From Sphingomonadales bacterium UBA7471 (GTDB taxonomy: Bacteria; Pseudomonadota; Alphaproteobacteria; Sphingomonadales; Sphingomonadaceae), in contig DLOZ01000010.1 in assembly GCA_002479765.1 (NCBI GenBank), positions 104,136 through 168,135 of the forward strand: 64,000 nucleotides of DNA, read 5' to 3'. A program made the translations under genes and the position numbers. Below are positions 26,557 to 34,847 of this stretch, piece by piece; the first letter of the stretch is position 1, and the number at the start of each line of letters is the position of its first letter. The notes beneath the pieces were generated by a model. The model ran no database searches. It saw only the letters and a list, made by a program, of their open reading frames with translations, and had not been told where the DNA came from.

Positions 26557-26963
26557 GCCTTTTGCGATGGTAACGCTTCGATAATGACAAATGCCTGCGC
26601 CCATGGATGGTCATCAGTCAGTGTCAGATGAATATGGGCGTCATAGCCCGAAGGAATCATTGCGTCGAGCCGCGCTTTTGCGCCGCCGGTCAGCGCCAGC
26701 GTTGGCGCGCCCGACGGTGCGTTGACGACGCCAATATCTTTCATGAACACGCCATGTTTGAATCCGGTTCCAACAGCTTTGGAAAAAGCCTCTTTGGCTG
26801 CAAAGCGTTTGGCATATGTGCCCGCCCGGGTGAATGGCCGCTTGCCAGCTTTGGCACGTTCGATGTCGGTAAAGACGCGCTTTTCAAACCGTTCGCCAAA
26901 GCGCTCAAGCGAATGTGCGATGCGCTCAATATTACATAGGTCGGAACCAAGCCCGATTATCAC
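26553..26963 (-). CDS. acpS: Holo-[acyl-carrier-protein] synthase
   Basis: Phosphopantetheinyl transferase of 136 residues that activates acyl carrier protein by moving 4'-phosphopantetheine from CoA. The metal-binding GLGSDLCNIERIAHSLERFGERF at the N-terminus and the RFAAKEAFSKAVGTG motif near residue 55 are intact, as is the C-terminal HIHLTLTDDHPWAQAFVIIE. It overlaps pdxJ by 4 bp and lepB by 4 bp within the conserved pyrE-pdxJ-acpS-lepB order. Confidence 0.95.
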   Translation of the reverse strand: MIIGLGSDLCNIERIAHSLERFGERFEKRVFTDIERAKAGKRPFTRAGTYAKRFAAKEAFSKAVGTGFKHGVFMKDIGVVNAPSGAPTLALTGGAKARLDAMIPSGYDAHIHLTLTDDHPWAQAFVIIEALPSQKA

Positions 26964-27700
26964 CGCGCGAGATCCATTAACGTCCGCATCTTCCGGACGC
27001 TTTCCTCCAAGCCGATGAAGATCGCCTCCCCAATCAGATAATGCCCGATATTCAACTCCGCAATCTGGGGAATGGCGGCGATGGGTTGGACATTTTCAAA
27101 TGTCAGGCCATGGCCAGCATGCGGTTCGATGCCATTTTTAGCCGCAAGCGCGGCCGCATCCGCAATACGGCGAAGCTCTATTTCGCGTTCTTCGCCTTCT
27201 GCATATGCATATTTGCCGGTGTGAAATTCAACCACGGGCGCTTTCAGGCGGATCGCCGCTTCAATCTGGCGGGCGTCTGGTTCAATGAACAAGCTTACGC
27301 GAATGCCTGCGTCCGCCAGCCGCGTAACGATGGGCGCGAGATGATTATGTTGCCCCGCGGCATCAAGCCCGCCCTCGGTCGTGCGTTCTTCGCGCCGTTC
27401 GGGGACGATGCACGCAGCATGCGGCTTATGCCGCAGCGCAATTTCCAGCATTTCGTCGGTTGCCGCCATTTCCAAGTTAATGGGCAAGCGAATTTCCCGC
27501 ATAATCGCGTCGAGGTCAGCATCGCGAATATGCCGGCGGTCTTCGCGCAAATGGACGGTGATGCCATCGCCGCCCGCTGCCTCCACCATATAGGCGGCGC
27601 GCATCGGGTCAGGGTGCATGCCGCCACGCGCATTTCGGATCGTCGCAACATGGTCGATATTGACGCCAAGGCGCAGACGAGACGAATGCTCTATCTTCAT
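26960..27700 (-). CDS. pdxJ: Pyridoxine 5'-phosphate synthase
   Basis: TIM-barrel enzyme of 246 residues that condenses 1-deoxyxylulose 5-phosphate with 3-amino-1-hydroxyacetone 1-phosphate in vitamin B6 synthesis. The N-terminal LRLGVNIDHVATIRNARGG and DGITVHLREDRRHIRD carry the substrate and catalytic residues, and later EFHTGKYA and GHGLTFEN are typical. Full length. ATGA-type overlaps with pyrE upstream and acpS downstream suggest one coupled operon. Confidence 0.96.
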   Translation of the reverse strand: MKIEHSSRLRLGVNIDHVATIRNARGGMHPDPMRAAYMVEAAGGDGITVHLREDRRHIRDADLDAIMREIRLPINLEMAATDEMLEIALRHKPHAACIVPERREERTTEGGLDAAGQHNHLAPIVTRLADAGIRVSLFIEPDARQIEAAIRLKAPVVEFHTGKYAYAEGEEREIELRRIADAAALAAKNGIEPHAGHGLTFENVQPIAAIPQIAELNIGHYLIGEAIFIGLEESVRKMRTLMDLAR

Positions 27701-28278
27701 AGCTTCCGGCTACCGGGCTTTACCGCCTCGGTCGCCGCCAATTCGGGCGGCAATTCATCTGGCGCATAGGTTGGAAAGTTCAACTGAATCAGCGGGTAGA
27801 AGGGAACGCCGAGGTCGACGGTACCTGCCGAACGGTCGACCACAGCGCCAGCGGCAATGACATGCCCGCCCGCGGCTTCGATCGCGGCGATAGCCTCACG
27901 CGATGACAGGCCAGTCGTTACGACGTCTTCCATCATAAGGACTTTGGTGCCTGGTGTGATCGTAAAGCCGCGGCGCAGACCAAAGACACCATCGGGGCGT
28001 TCCACGAACATCGCATCAACGCCAAGCGCACGACCCATTTCATGGCCGATGATCAGGCCACCCATGGCCGGGGAAATGACAGCTTGGATCTCGTTTCGCA
28101 GCTCGCGCGGCATTTTTTGTGTCAGTGCCAAGGCAATCCGCCCCGCACGTTCGGGGTTCATCAGCAGGCGTGCGCACTGAAGATAATAGGCGCTGTGGCG
28201 GCCGGACGACAGCAGGAAATGTCCTTCGAGCAGTGCGTCGACGCTACGGAATTCAGATAATATTTCATCTTCGGTCAT
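27697..28278 (-). CDS. pyrE: Orotate phosphoribosyltransferase
   Basis: Type I phosphoribosyltransferase of 193 residues making orotidine 5'-phosphate in pyrimidine synthesis. The PRPP-binding motif VLMMEDVVTTGLSSREA is intact, with RRGFTI and the substrate-facing SSGRHSAYYLQCARLL at the N-terminus, the short alphaproteobacterial form. The ATG at 28278 opens MTEDEILSEFRS; the frame runs 30 codons further without family-like sequence. First gene of the pyrE-pdxJ-acpS-lepB operon and divergent from the cytochrome oxidase operon. Confidence 0.94.
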   Translation of the reverse strand: MTEDEILSEFRSVDALLEGHFLLSSGRHSAYYLQCARLLMNPERAGRIALALTQKMPRELRNEIQAVISPAMGGLIIGHEMGRALGVDAMFVERPDGVFGLRRGFTITPGTKVLMMEDVVTTGLSSREAIAAIEAAGGHVIAAGAVVDRSAGTVDLGVPFYPLIQLNFPTYAPDELPPELAATEAVKPGSRKL

Positions 28279-28412
28279 GATCGGGAGATTTTTCCTGGCT
28301 GGCGAATGTTGTGTTTTGCATCTTCCGTTTAGCGGATTGCAACGCAAATAGGTAGAAGAGTGGAGCAATTAAATGCTAAAAATCATGAATCGACCGCTTG
28401 AGGGTTCAGATA

Positions 28413-28457
28413 AGCGCGCCTATAGGTCGCGCGAGTCCGACCCTCCAACGGGGGGTC
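28413..28457 (+). promoter_or_regulatory. Two hairpins in the leader of the oxidase operon
   Basis: Two stems lie 50-95 bp before ctaC: GCGCG/CGCGC around 28413-28433, and an 8-bp stem (GACCCTCC, loop AAC, GGGGGGTC; one G-T pair) at 28439-28457. They lie in the 228-bp divergent region with pyrE. They could shape a regulated leader or mark the end of an upstream transcript; neither has a T-run. Confidence 0.35.
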
Positions 28458-28506
28458 AGGCCTACGCAATATTTCTGCGTCGCACCAAGAATACGGGGCT
28501 AAATTG

Positions 28507-29604
28507 ATGATTATGTTGAAGAAATTTCTGGTTTTAATGGCTGCCATGGCAATGCCGTCATTGGCTTTGGCGCAACCTGCGAATCCCGCGCCTGCGCCAG
28601 TCACGAAAGAAGTGGCCGCACCGGTTGTCGCAACGCCAGCCGCAGCAGCGCCTGCTGCCGCTGAAGCAGCAGCGCCAGCCGCCGCTGCGCCAAAATCGAT
28701 GGATGGTTCGCTTCCTGGCTACACGCCAATGCGTCCTGACTATGCCAATAGCGTCGGCATGCCAAAGCCGAAGGAAGTCGATTTTCAGGAACAGTTCAGC
28801 GCCAACGGTCAATATGCGAAATGGATTAACAACTCCATTTTGTTGCCAATCATCACGATCATTTCGCTCTTCGTTCTTGGCTTGCTGCTGTGGGTCATCG
28901 TCCGGTTCAATCGCCGCGTAAACCCTGTCCCTTCAAAGACGACGCACAATACCTTCATTGAGGTTGTTTGGACGTTGGTTCCCGTCCTCATCCTTCTTGG
29001 CATTGCTTACCCATCGCTCGACTTGCTTGCCAAGCAGTTCAAGCCAGCACCGGCAGACGCCGTGACCATTAAGGCGACTGGCTATCAGTGGTATTGGGGT
29101 TATACCTATCCTGACCATGGCGGCTTTGAAGTTGTGTCTAACATGCTCAAAGAGGAAGGCGATGTTGCCAAGGGCGAGCGCTTCCGTACTGAAAATGACG
29201 GCCCGAAGTTGATGGCTGCAGACAATCGTATGGTCGTGCCAGCGGGCGTTCCACTCCGCATTCAGACAACGGCTGCCGACGTCATCCACGCTTTTGCCGT
29301 ACCATCGCTGTGGTTCAAGCTTGATGCCGTCCCCGGCCGCTTGAATGAAAAGTCGCTGACGATCACGAAGCCAGGCGTCTATTTCGGACAATGTTCGGAG
29401 CTGTGCGGTGCACGGCATGCGTTCATGCCTATCGTTGTAGAGGCCCTGCCGCCAGAAAAGTTTGCGGCATGGGTGAAGGCGCAAGGCGGCACGATGCCCG
29501 GCGCTGAAAAGCCAGCACCAGCAGCACCAGCCGTAGCTGCCCCTGCAGCCGCTGCACCAACCACTGACCCAGTCGCTGCCCCTGTCGCAGCGCCAACCAA
29601 GTAA
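28507..29604 (+). CDS. ctaC: Cytochrome c oxidase subunit II
   Basis: CuA-carrying subunit of the aa3-type oxidase, 365 residues. A signal peptide (to about LALAQ, residue 22) is followed by an Ala/Pro-rich linker of about 35 residues. Two transmembrane helices come next (about 112-135 and 155-178), then the periplasmic cupredoxin domain with GYQWYWGY, HAFAVPSLW, and the CuA ligands in CSELCGARHAFM. An Ala/Pro-rich tail of about 38 residues ends the protein. The ATG at 28507 is chosen; a TTG just before it and an ATG at 28513 are alternatives. First gene of the oxidase operon, 13 bp before ctaD. Confidence 0.95.
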   Translation: MIMLKKFLVLMAAMAMPSLALAQPANPAPAPVTKEVAAPVVATPAAAAPAAAEAAAPAAAAPKSMDGSLPGYTPMRPDYANSVGMPKPKEVDFQEQFSANGQYAKWINNSILLPIITIISLFVLGLLLWVIVRFNRRVNPVPSKTTHNTFIEVVWTLVPVLILLGIAYPSLDLLAKQFKPAPADAVTIKATGYQWYWGYTYPDHGGFEVVSNMLKEEGDVAKGERFRTENDGPKLMAADNRMVVPAGVPLRIQTTAADVIHAFAVPSLWFKLDAVPGRLNEKSLTITKPGVYFGQCSELCGARHAFMPIVVEALPPEKFAAWVKAQGGTMPGAEKPAPAAPAVAAPAAAAPTTDPVAAPVAAPTK

Positions 29605-29617
29605 AAAGGCCAGACTG

Positions 29618-31285
29618 ATGACCACGATTGCCGCAACAGGTACAGACCTCCACGCGCATGACCATCATGACGCAGATCACAAGCCAGGCTTCTTCGCGCG
29701 TTGGTTTATGTCGACCAACCACAAGGATATCGGCACGCTCTATTTGATCTTTGCGATTTTTGCAGGGATCATCGGCGGCGCAATTTCTGGCCTTATGCGC
29801 CTTGAACTTGCTGCGCCGGGTATCCAGTATCTTCAGGGCTGGGCATCCATGATGGCCGGCAAGGAAGCGTCTTTGGACGAAGCCTATCATATGTGGAACG
29901 TGCTGATCACCGCCCACGGCCTGATCATGGTGTTCTTCATGGTCATGCCAGCCATCATCGGTGGTTTCGGCAACTGGTTCGTGCCGCTTATGATTGGTGC
30001 GCCAGATATGGCGTTCCCACGTATGAACAATGTCAGCTTCTGGCTGACGGTTGTTGCGTTCATCATGTTGCTCGGCTCCAGCTTCGTACCCGGTGGTACA
30101 GGTCTTGGCGCCGGTACGGGTTGGACAGTGTACGCGCCGCTTTCGACGTCCGGTTCCGTTGGACCTGCGGTCGATATGGCGATCTTCTCGCTTCACCTTG
30201 CAGGTGCGGCGTCGATCCTGGGTGCGATCAACTTCATCACGACCATCTTCAACATGCGCGCGCCCGGCATGACGCTGCATAAAATGCCGCTGTTTGTCTG
30301 GTCCGTGCTTGTGACCGCATTCCTTCTGTTGCTCGCATTGCCCGTATTGGCTGCGGCTATCACGATGCTTTTGGTTGACCGTAACTTTGGCGGCGCATTC
30401 TTTGATGCGGCTGCCGGCGGGGACCCTGTATTGTATCAGCATCTGTTCTGGTTCTTCGGACATCCTGAAGTGTACATCATGATTTTGCCAGGCTTTGGCA
30501 TCATCAGCCAGATCGTCGCGACGTTCAGCCGCAAGCCCGTCTTCGGTTATCTCGGCATGGCCTATGCCATGGTCGCAATCGGTGTTGTTGGCTTCGTCGT
30601 TTGGGCGCACCACATGTTCACCACGGGCATGAGCGTTGATATGAAGATGTACTTCACCGCGGCAACGATGGTGATTGCGGTGCCAACCGGCATTAAGATC
30701 TTCAGCTGGATCGCCACCATGTGGGGCGGTTCGGTCAGCTTCAAAACGCCAATGGTTTGGGCAATGGGCTTCATCTTCATGTTCACCGTTGGTGGCGTGA
30801 CCGGTGTTGTGCTCGCCAACGGCGGTCTCGACGACAATTTGCACGACACATATTATGTTGTCGCCCACTTCCATTATGTGTTGTCGCTTGGTGCGGTCTT
30901 CTCGCTCTTCGCTGGCTTCTATTACTGGTTTGGCAAGATGTCGGGTCGTCACCTGAACGAATTTTTGGGCCATCTGCACTTCTGGGTGTTCTTCATTGGC
31001 GTGAACGTCTTGTTCTTCCCAATGCACTTCCTCGGAAACTCCGGCATGCCACGTCGCTACCCCGATTATCCAGAGGCATTTGCCTATTGGAACGGCGTTG
31101 CGTCGACCGGCTATGCCATCATGGCTGTCGGTATCCTGATATTCTTCGTCAACGTGATCTGGTCTTTGTTGGCCGGTCGCCGCGCGGAAGACAATTATTG
31201 GGGTGAAGGTGCGACAACGCTTGAGTGGACTTTGACGAGCCCTCCACCATATCACCAGTTCGAAACGCTGCCGGTTATCAAGTAA
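29618..31285 (+). CDS. ctaD: Cytochrome c oxidase subunit I
   Basis: Catalytic subunit of 555 residues with twelve membrane helices, carrying heme a and the heme a3-CuB site. Visible motifs are MSTNHKDIGTLY at the N-terminus, the heme a His in ITAHGLIMVFFMVMP, the CuB His-Tyr pair in FFGHPEVYIMILPGFGI, HHMFT for the other CuB histidines, and HDTYYVVAHFHYVLSLG with the heme ligands. The His-rich N-terminal stretch (residues 12-20) is unusual but short. It reduces oxygen and pumps protons together with ctaC and ctaE. Confidence 0.98.
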   Translation: MTTIAATGTDLHAHDHHDADHKPGFFARWFMSTNHKDIGTLYLIFAIFAGIIGGAISGLMRLELAAPGIQYLQGWASMMAGKEASLDEAYHMWNVLITAHGLIMVFFMVMPAIIGGFGNWFVPLMIGAPDMAFPRMNNVSFWLTVVAFIMLLGSSFVPGGTGLGAGTGWTVYAPLSTSGSVGPAVDMAIFSLHLAGAASILGAINFITTIFNMRAPGMTLHKMPLFVWSVLVTAFLLLLALPVLAAAITMLLVDRNFGGAFFDAAAGGDPVLYQHLFWFFGHPEVYIMILPGFGIISQIVATFSRKPVFGYLGMAYAMVAIGVVGFVVWAHHMFTTGMSVDMKMYFTAATMVIAVPTGIKIFSWIATMWGGSVSFKTPMVWAMGFIFMFTVGGVTGVVLANGGLDDNLHDTYYVVAHFHYVLSLGAVFSLFAGFYYWFGKMSGRHLNEFLGHLHFWVFFIGVNVLFFPMHFLGNSGMPRRYPDYPEAFAYWNGVASTGYAIMAVGILIFFVNVIWSLLAGRRAEDNYWGEGATTLEWTLTSPPPYHQFETLPVIK

Positions 31286-31288
31286 CCG

Positions 31289-31303
31289 GCGGCGGTTCGC
31301 CGC
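31289..31303 (+). terminator. Short GC hairpin after ctaD
   Basis: GCGGCG, loop GTT, CGCCGC begins 4 bp after the ctaD stop. There is no following T-run, so it may be a transcript-stabilising or partial-attenuation hairpin between the structural and assembly genes rather than a true terminator. Confidence 0.35.
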
Positions 31304-31333
31304 TTCAAAGCTTTAAGGCGTTTGGATACGGAC

Positions 31334-32239
31334 ATGACAACCGCAGCGCGTGACATATTAATGCCCGCCGAATGGCGTGACTTCTGGGCTTTAACCAAGC
31401 CCAGAGTTATGTCGCTTGTCGTATTCACCGCTTTATGTGGTCTGCTGGCCGCGCCTGGCAATATCCACCCCATCATCGCCTTTACGGCAGTCCTGTGCAT
31501 TGCACTGGGCGCCGGTGCGTGTGGGTCGCTTAACCAGTATTACGAAGCCGATGTCGACGCCAAAATGGCGCGGACAGCACAGCGGCCATTGCCCGCCGGC
31601 CGAATGGACCGTGAGGCCGCGTTGCACTTCGGCGTCGGCCTTGCGGCCTTTTCCGTCGGCATCATGGGTGTCGCCGTAAACTGGCTGTCGGCAGGTTTGC
31701 TGGCCTTCTCGATATTCTTTTATTCTATCGTCTACACAATCTGGCTTAAGCCCAACACGCCGCAAAATATCGTTATTGGCGGTGCTGCAGGCGCATTTCC
31801 GCCGGTCATTGGATGGGCCGCCGTCACCGGTGATGTCACTTTCCTGCCGGTCTTGCTCTTCACCATCATCTTCTTATGGACCCCGCCGCATTTTTGGGCG
31901 TTGGCGCTGTTTATGAAGACCGATTACGGCGCAGCGGGCATTCCGATGCTGCCGAATGTGAAGGGTCAGCGCGTTACGCGTAACCAGATATTTGGCTATA
32001 GCTTCCCGATGGCGGGCGCAGCAATATTGCCGTTCATCTTGGGTGACAGCGGCTGGCTATATGGTGCGACTGCGATGGTGTTGAGCGGGCTATTCCTGAT
32101 CCTTGCATTCCGTGTCTGGCAAAATGAAGCAACCGATGCCGCAGCGATGAAGCCGGAGAAGCAGCTTTTCGCATTCTCGATCCTGTATCTGTTCCTTTTG
32201 TTCGCCCTGTTCGCAATTGACCGTATGGTGATCGCATGA
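31334..32239 (+). CDS. ctaB: Protoheme IX farnesyltransferase (heme O synthase)
   Basis: UbiA-family membrane prenyltransferase of 301 residues that adds a farnesyl group to heme b for the oxidase. The Asp-rich prenyl-diphosphate site is NQYYEADVDAKMARTAQRPLPAGR, and the second, weaker one follows the PPHFWALALFMKTDYGAAGIPM segment. About nine membrane helices. The ATG at 31334 has GGA seven bases upstream and is preferred over the TTG at 31322. Its stop overlaps the next small gene (ATGA). Confidence 0.95.
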   Translation: MTTAARDILMPAEWRDFWALTKPRVMSLVVFTALCGLLAAPGNIHPIIAFTAVLCIALGAGACGSLNQYYEADVDAKMARTAQRPLPAGRMDREAALHFGVGLAAFSVGIMGVAVNWLSAGLLAFSIFFYSIVYTIWLKPNTPQNIVIGGAAGAFPPVIGWAAVTGDVTFLPVLLFTIIFLWTPPHFWALALFMKTDYGAAGIPMLPNVKGQRVTRNQIFGYSFPMAGAAILPFILGDSGWLYGATAMVLSGLFLILAFRVWQNEATDAAAMKPEKQLFAFSILYLFLLFALFAIDRMVIA

Positions 32240-32391
32240 CCCAGTCTGACCAATCGCCGTATACCGCCGAAGAAACCGCGCTTATCCGCAAACGCCAAGC
32301 GGCGCGGTCGCGCGTGATGGGCGTCGCCCTTGTTGGCTTGTGCATATTGTTCTTCCTGATCACAGTCGTAAAAGTCGGGGTCTGGGGCTGA
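32236..32391 (+). CDS. 51-residue CoxF-like membrane protein
   Basis: Very short gene. The N-terminal 25 residues are polar (TQSDQSPYTAEETALIRKRQ), followed by one transmembrane helix (about 28-46) ending in VGVWG. Its ATG overlaps the ctaB stop (ATGA), and its TGA shares one base with the ctaG start, so it is clearly in the coupled frame chain. Small proteins in this position are annotated as CoxF or a cytochrome oxidase assembly helper in other alphaproteobacteria; function is unproven. Confidence 0.8.
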   Translation: MTQSDQSPYTAEETALIRKRQAARSRVMGVALVGLCILFFLITVVKVGVWG

Positions 32392-32957
32392 TGGCCATGT
32401 CAAACGCGAAAACCGGACTTTTGGCGGGCGCACTTGCCATTTCGATGGTTGGCGTAGGCTTTGCCGCCGTTCCCCTGTATCGCTTGTTTTGTCAGGTGAC
32501 GGGGTTCGGTGGCACAACGATGCGGGTTGATGCGGCGCAAGCGGCGACGGTGTCCGCGACGAACAAATCCATTGTCGTCCGATTTGATGCCAATCATCGC
32601 GGCGACTTGCCGTGGGAATTTAAACCGGAACGCCCGACCGACACGGTCAGCATCGGCGCGAAGGATATGTCGATTTACTTGGCAAAAAATCTGTCGAGCG
32701 AAGCGGTGACGGGGACGGCAACATTTAACGTCACGCCGGCGCTTGCTGGCAAATATTTCAACAAGATACAGTGCTTTTGCTTCACCGAACAAACACTTAA
32801 GCCCGGTGAACAGGTGCGGATGCCGGTCTTATATTATGTCGATCCAAAGATCATGACCGATCCAGAGACCAAAGATATCGAAGAAATTACACTTAGCTAC
32901 ACATTCTACCCAGTGGAAAAGCCAAACACGGTGGACCCGCAGGCGAACGGAAGCTAA
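32391..32957 (+). CDS. ctaG: Cytochrome c oxidase assembly protein CtaG/Cox11
   Basis: Copper chaperone for CuB, 188 residues. One N-terminal membrane anchor (GLLAGALAISMVGVGFAAVPLYRLF) precedes a periplasmic immunoglobulin-like domain with the copper-binding CFCFTEQ motif and the conserved YYVDP. The ATG at 32391 shares a base with the previous stop (TGATG); another ATG two codons later is possible. Acts with ctaB and SURF1 during assembly of subunit I. Confidence 0.95.
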   Translation: MAMSNAKTGLLAGALAISMVGVGFAAVPLYRLFCQVTGFGGTTMRVDAAQAATVSATNKSIVVRFDANHRGDLPWEFKPERPTDTVSIGAKDMSIYLAKNLSSEAVTGTATFNVTPALAGKYFNKIQCFCFTEQTLKPGEQVRMPVLYYVDPKIMTDPETKDIEEITLSYTFYPVEKPNTVDPQANGS

Positions 32958-32994
32958 GGCAAACTTACCACGTTAAGACTACAGGGAATTGACC

Positions 32995-33882
32995 ATGGCG
33001 GGTGCCAAAAATCACGATTATCATATTCTGCCGCCGAGCATCACACCCATATTGGGTTCGTTCTCGGCCCTGACGATGTTCTTCGGCCTCGTGATGTGGA
33101 TGCATCCCGAGCAGTTCGGTTATGGTAGCCTCGTCTTTGGCCTTGGCCTTATTGCTGTATTATACACCTTTTACGCGTGGTGGTCCGATGTTGTGACCGA
33201 AGCGCATGCGGGCGATCATACCCCCGTGGTTCAGCTTCACCTGCGTTACGGCATGATCATGTTCATCGCGTCTGAAGTGATGTTCTTCGTGGGCTGGTTC
33301 TGGGCATGGTTTGACTTCTCGCTGTTTCCTGTGCCGCTGGAAATCGTGAAGGATGCGGAAACGCATGCATTTACGGTCACCAACCTGATCGGCCAAGAAG
33401 GCGCCGCCGCTTTGATGCAGTGGCCACCAAAGGGTCTTGAAGTCCTCGATGCGATGAAGCTGCCGCTGCTCAACACGTTGATCCTGTTGTGCTCGGGCAC
33501 CACCGTCACTTGGGCGCACCATGCGCTCATCCACGGCGACCGCGAAGGTTTGAAAAAAGGTCTGTTGGCGACGATCCTGTTGGGCCTGCTGTTCAGCTCG
33601 ATTCAGGCATATGAGTATCTGGAAGCACCGTTTCCATTCGCTGGCCTGAACTATGGCACCGCATTTTACATGGCGACTGGCTTCCACGGTTTCCACGTGA
33701 TCGTCGGTACAATATTCTTGGCAGTATGCCTTGTGCGTGCAAACAAAGGCCACTTCACACCAAAGCAGCATTTCGGTTTTGAAGCTGCGGCTTGGTACTG
33801 GCACTTTGTCGACGTGGTGTGGCTGTTCCTGTTCATCGCCATCTACATTTGGGGTGGCTGGGGCGCGCCAGTTCACGCGTAA
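32995..33882 (+). CDS. ctaE: Cytochrome c oxidase subunit III
   Basis: Structural subunit of 295 residues with seven membrane helices; it stabilises the oxidase and its proton-uptake path. Typical sequences: HDYHILPPSITPILGS, SEVMFFVGWFWAWFDFSLFP, TVTWAHHALIHGDREG, and the C-terminal FGFEAAAWYWHFVDVVWLFLF. The ATG at 32995 with GGGA seven bases upstream is preferred over the TTG at 32989. Its TAA is directly followed by the next ATG. Confidence 0.97.
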   Translation: MAGAKNHDYHILPPSITPILGSFSALTMFFGLVMWMHPEQFGYGSLVFGLGLIAVLYTFYAWWSDVVTEAHAGDHTPVVQLHLRYGMIMFIASEVMFFVGWFWAWFDFSLFPVPLEIVKDAETHAFTVTNLIGQEGAAALMQWPPKGLEVLDAMKLPLLNTLILLCSGTTVTWAHHALIHGDREGLKKGLLATILLGLLFSSIQAYEYLEAPFPFAGLNYGTAFYMATGFHGFHVIVGTIFLAVCLVRANKGHFTPKQHFGFEAAAWYWHFVDVVWLFLFIAIYIWGGWGAPVHA

Positions 33883-34269
33883 ATGACAGCAGAGCAATCA
33901 CCAGAAGGGCGGCCCAGCATATTGCGGGCTGCCCTTTTTGGTCTCTGCCCCCAATGCGGCGGCAAAACGCTGTTTGCGGGGCTGGGCCAGTTTGCGGACA
34001 CATGTTCGCACTGCAAACTTGATTATGCTTCGTTCAATGTGGGCGATGGCCCTGCAGCATTGCTCACCATGGTTATTGGTGCGCTGATCATTGTTTTTGC
34101 TTTGTTGCTCGATTCCGCTGTCCGGCCCCCTTTTTGGGTGCATGTCATCATTTGGGTTCCGGTGACCGCCGCGTTAACCGTCGTCACGCTGCGCATGGCG
34201 AAAGCGGCATTGCTCGCATCGGAGTATCGCAATAAGGCGCATGAAGCCGGGAAGGACGATCTGCTATGA
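33883..34269 (+). CDS. DUF983 zinc-ribbon membrane protein
   Basis: Protein of 128 residues of the DUF983 family. It opens with a Cys4 zinc-ribbon-like motif (GLCPQCGGKTLF, then TCSHCKLD), and two membrane helices follow (about 60-80 and 87-105). It lies exactly between ctaE and SURF1, a conserved location, and overlaps SURF1 by ATGA. A role in oxidase maturation is suggested by context only. Confidence 0.87.
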   Translation: MTAEQSPEGRPSILRAALFGLCPQCGGKTLFAGLGQFADTCSHCKLDYASFNVGDGPAALLTMVIGALIIVFALLLDSAVRPPFWVHVIIWVPVTAALTVVTLRMAKAALLASEYRNKAHEAGKDDLL

Positions 34270-34847
34270 AACGCTGGCCGATTATTCCAACAATCATTGT
34301 GATCATCGCGGTCGGTATCATGATTGGCCTTGGCGTCTGGCAGCTTCAGCGCAAGGCTGAAAAGGAAGCTTTGCTTGCGCGCTACAACGCCGCTGATGGC
34401 CTGCCGGCGATCGCTTGGCCATTCGTCCCCGACCCCAAGGCATTGCCGCTGTTTCGGCGCTCTACGGTCATGTGCGGCAATGTGATCAAAATCGAGTCGG
34501 TGTCCGGCAGCAATCGTGCCGGTGACGCAGGCTTTGCCCATGTCGCGTCCTGCCAAACAGGCGGCGCTGAAGGCGTGAACGCGAAAGTTGCCATCGGTTG
34601 GTCCGAGCGTCCGCAATCCCCCAGCTGGAGCGGCGGACTGGTCCGTGGCATCATCGCTCCCGATGGGGAGCAGTTGATTAAGTTGGTGTCGACCGATCGC
34701 GCAGATGGTCTGCAACAGCTTGCATTGCCATCACCAGCGCAAATTCCAAACAACCACCTGCTATATGCCATCCAATGGTTCATTTTCGCGGCCGCGGCGT
34801 CGATCATGTATATCCTCGCGGTGCGGAAGCGCTTGAAAACGCCTTGA
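34266..34847 (+). CDS. SURF1 family cytochrome oxidase biogenesis protein
   Basis: Heme-a-handling assembly factor of 193 residues. Both terminal membrane helices are present (about 5-22 and 168-185), with the N-terminal signature GLGVWQLQRKAEKEALLARY and the periplasmic beta domain between. The usual WxxRP-type region is represented by IGWSERPQSPSW. It is a little shorter than many SURF1 proteins. Overlaps DUF983 by 4 bp and the TSUP gene by 4 bp. Confidence 0.87.
   Translation: MKRWPIIPTIIVIIAVGIMIGLGVWQLQRKAEKEALLARYNAADGLPAIAWPFVPDPKALPLFRRSTVMCGNVIKIESVSGSNRAGDAGFAHVASCQTGGAEGVNAKVAIGWSERPQSPSWSGGLVRGIIAPDGEQLIKLVSTDRADGLQQLALPSPAQIPNNHLLYAIQWFIFAAAASIMYILAVRKRLKTP

Noticed and set aside
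29429..31255. 608-residue open frame on the minus strand opposite ctaC/ctaD
   Set aside because: It lies antisense to well-supported oxidase genes, has the His/Glu/Arg-rich composition of a shadow frame, and matches no family.
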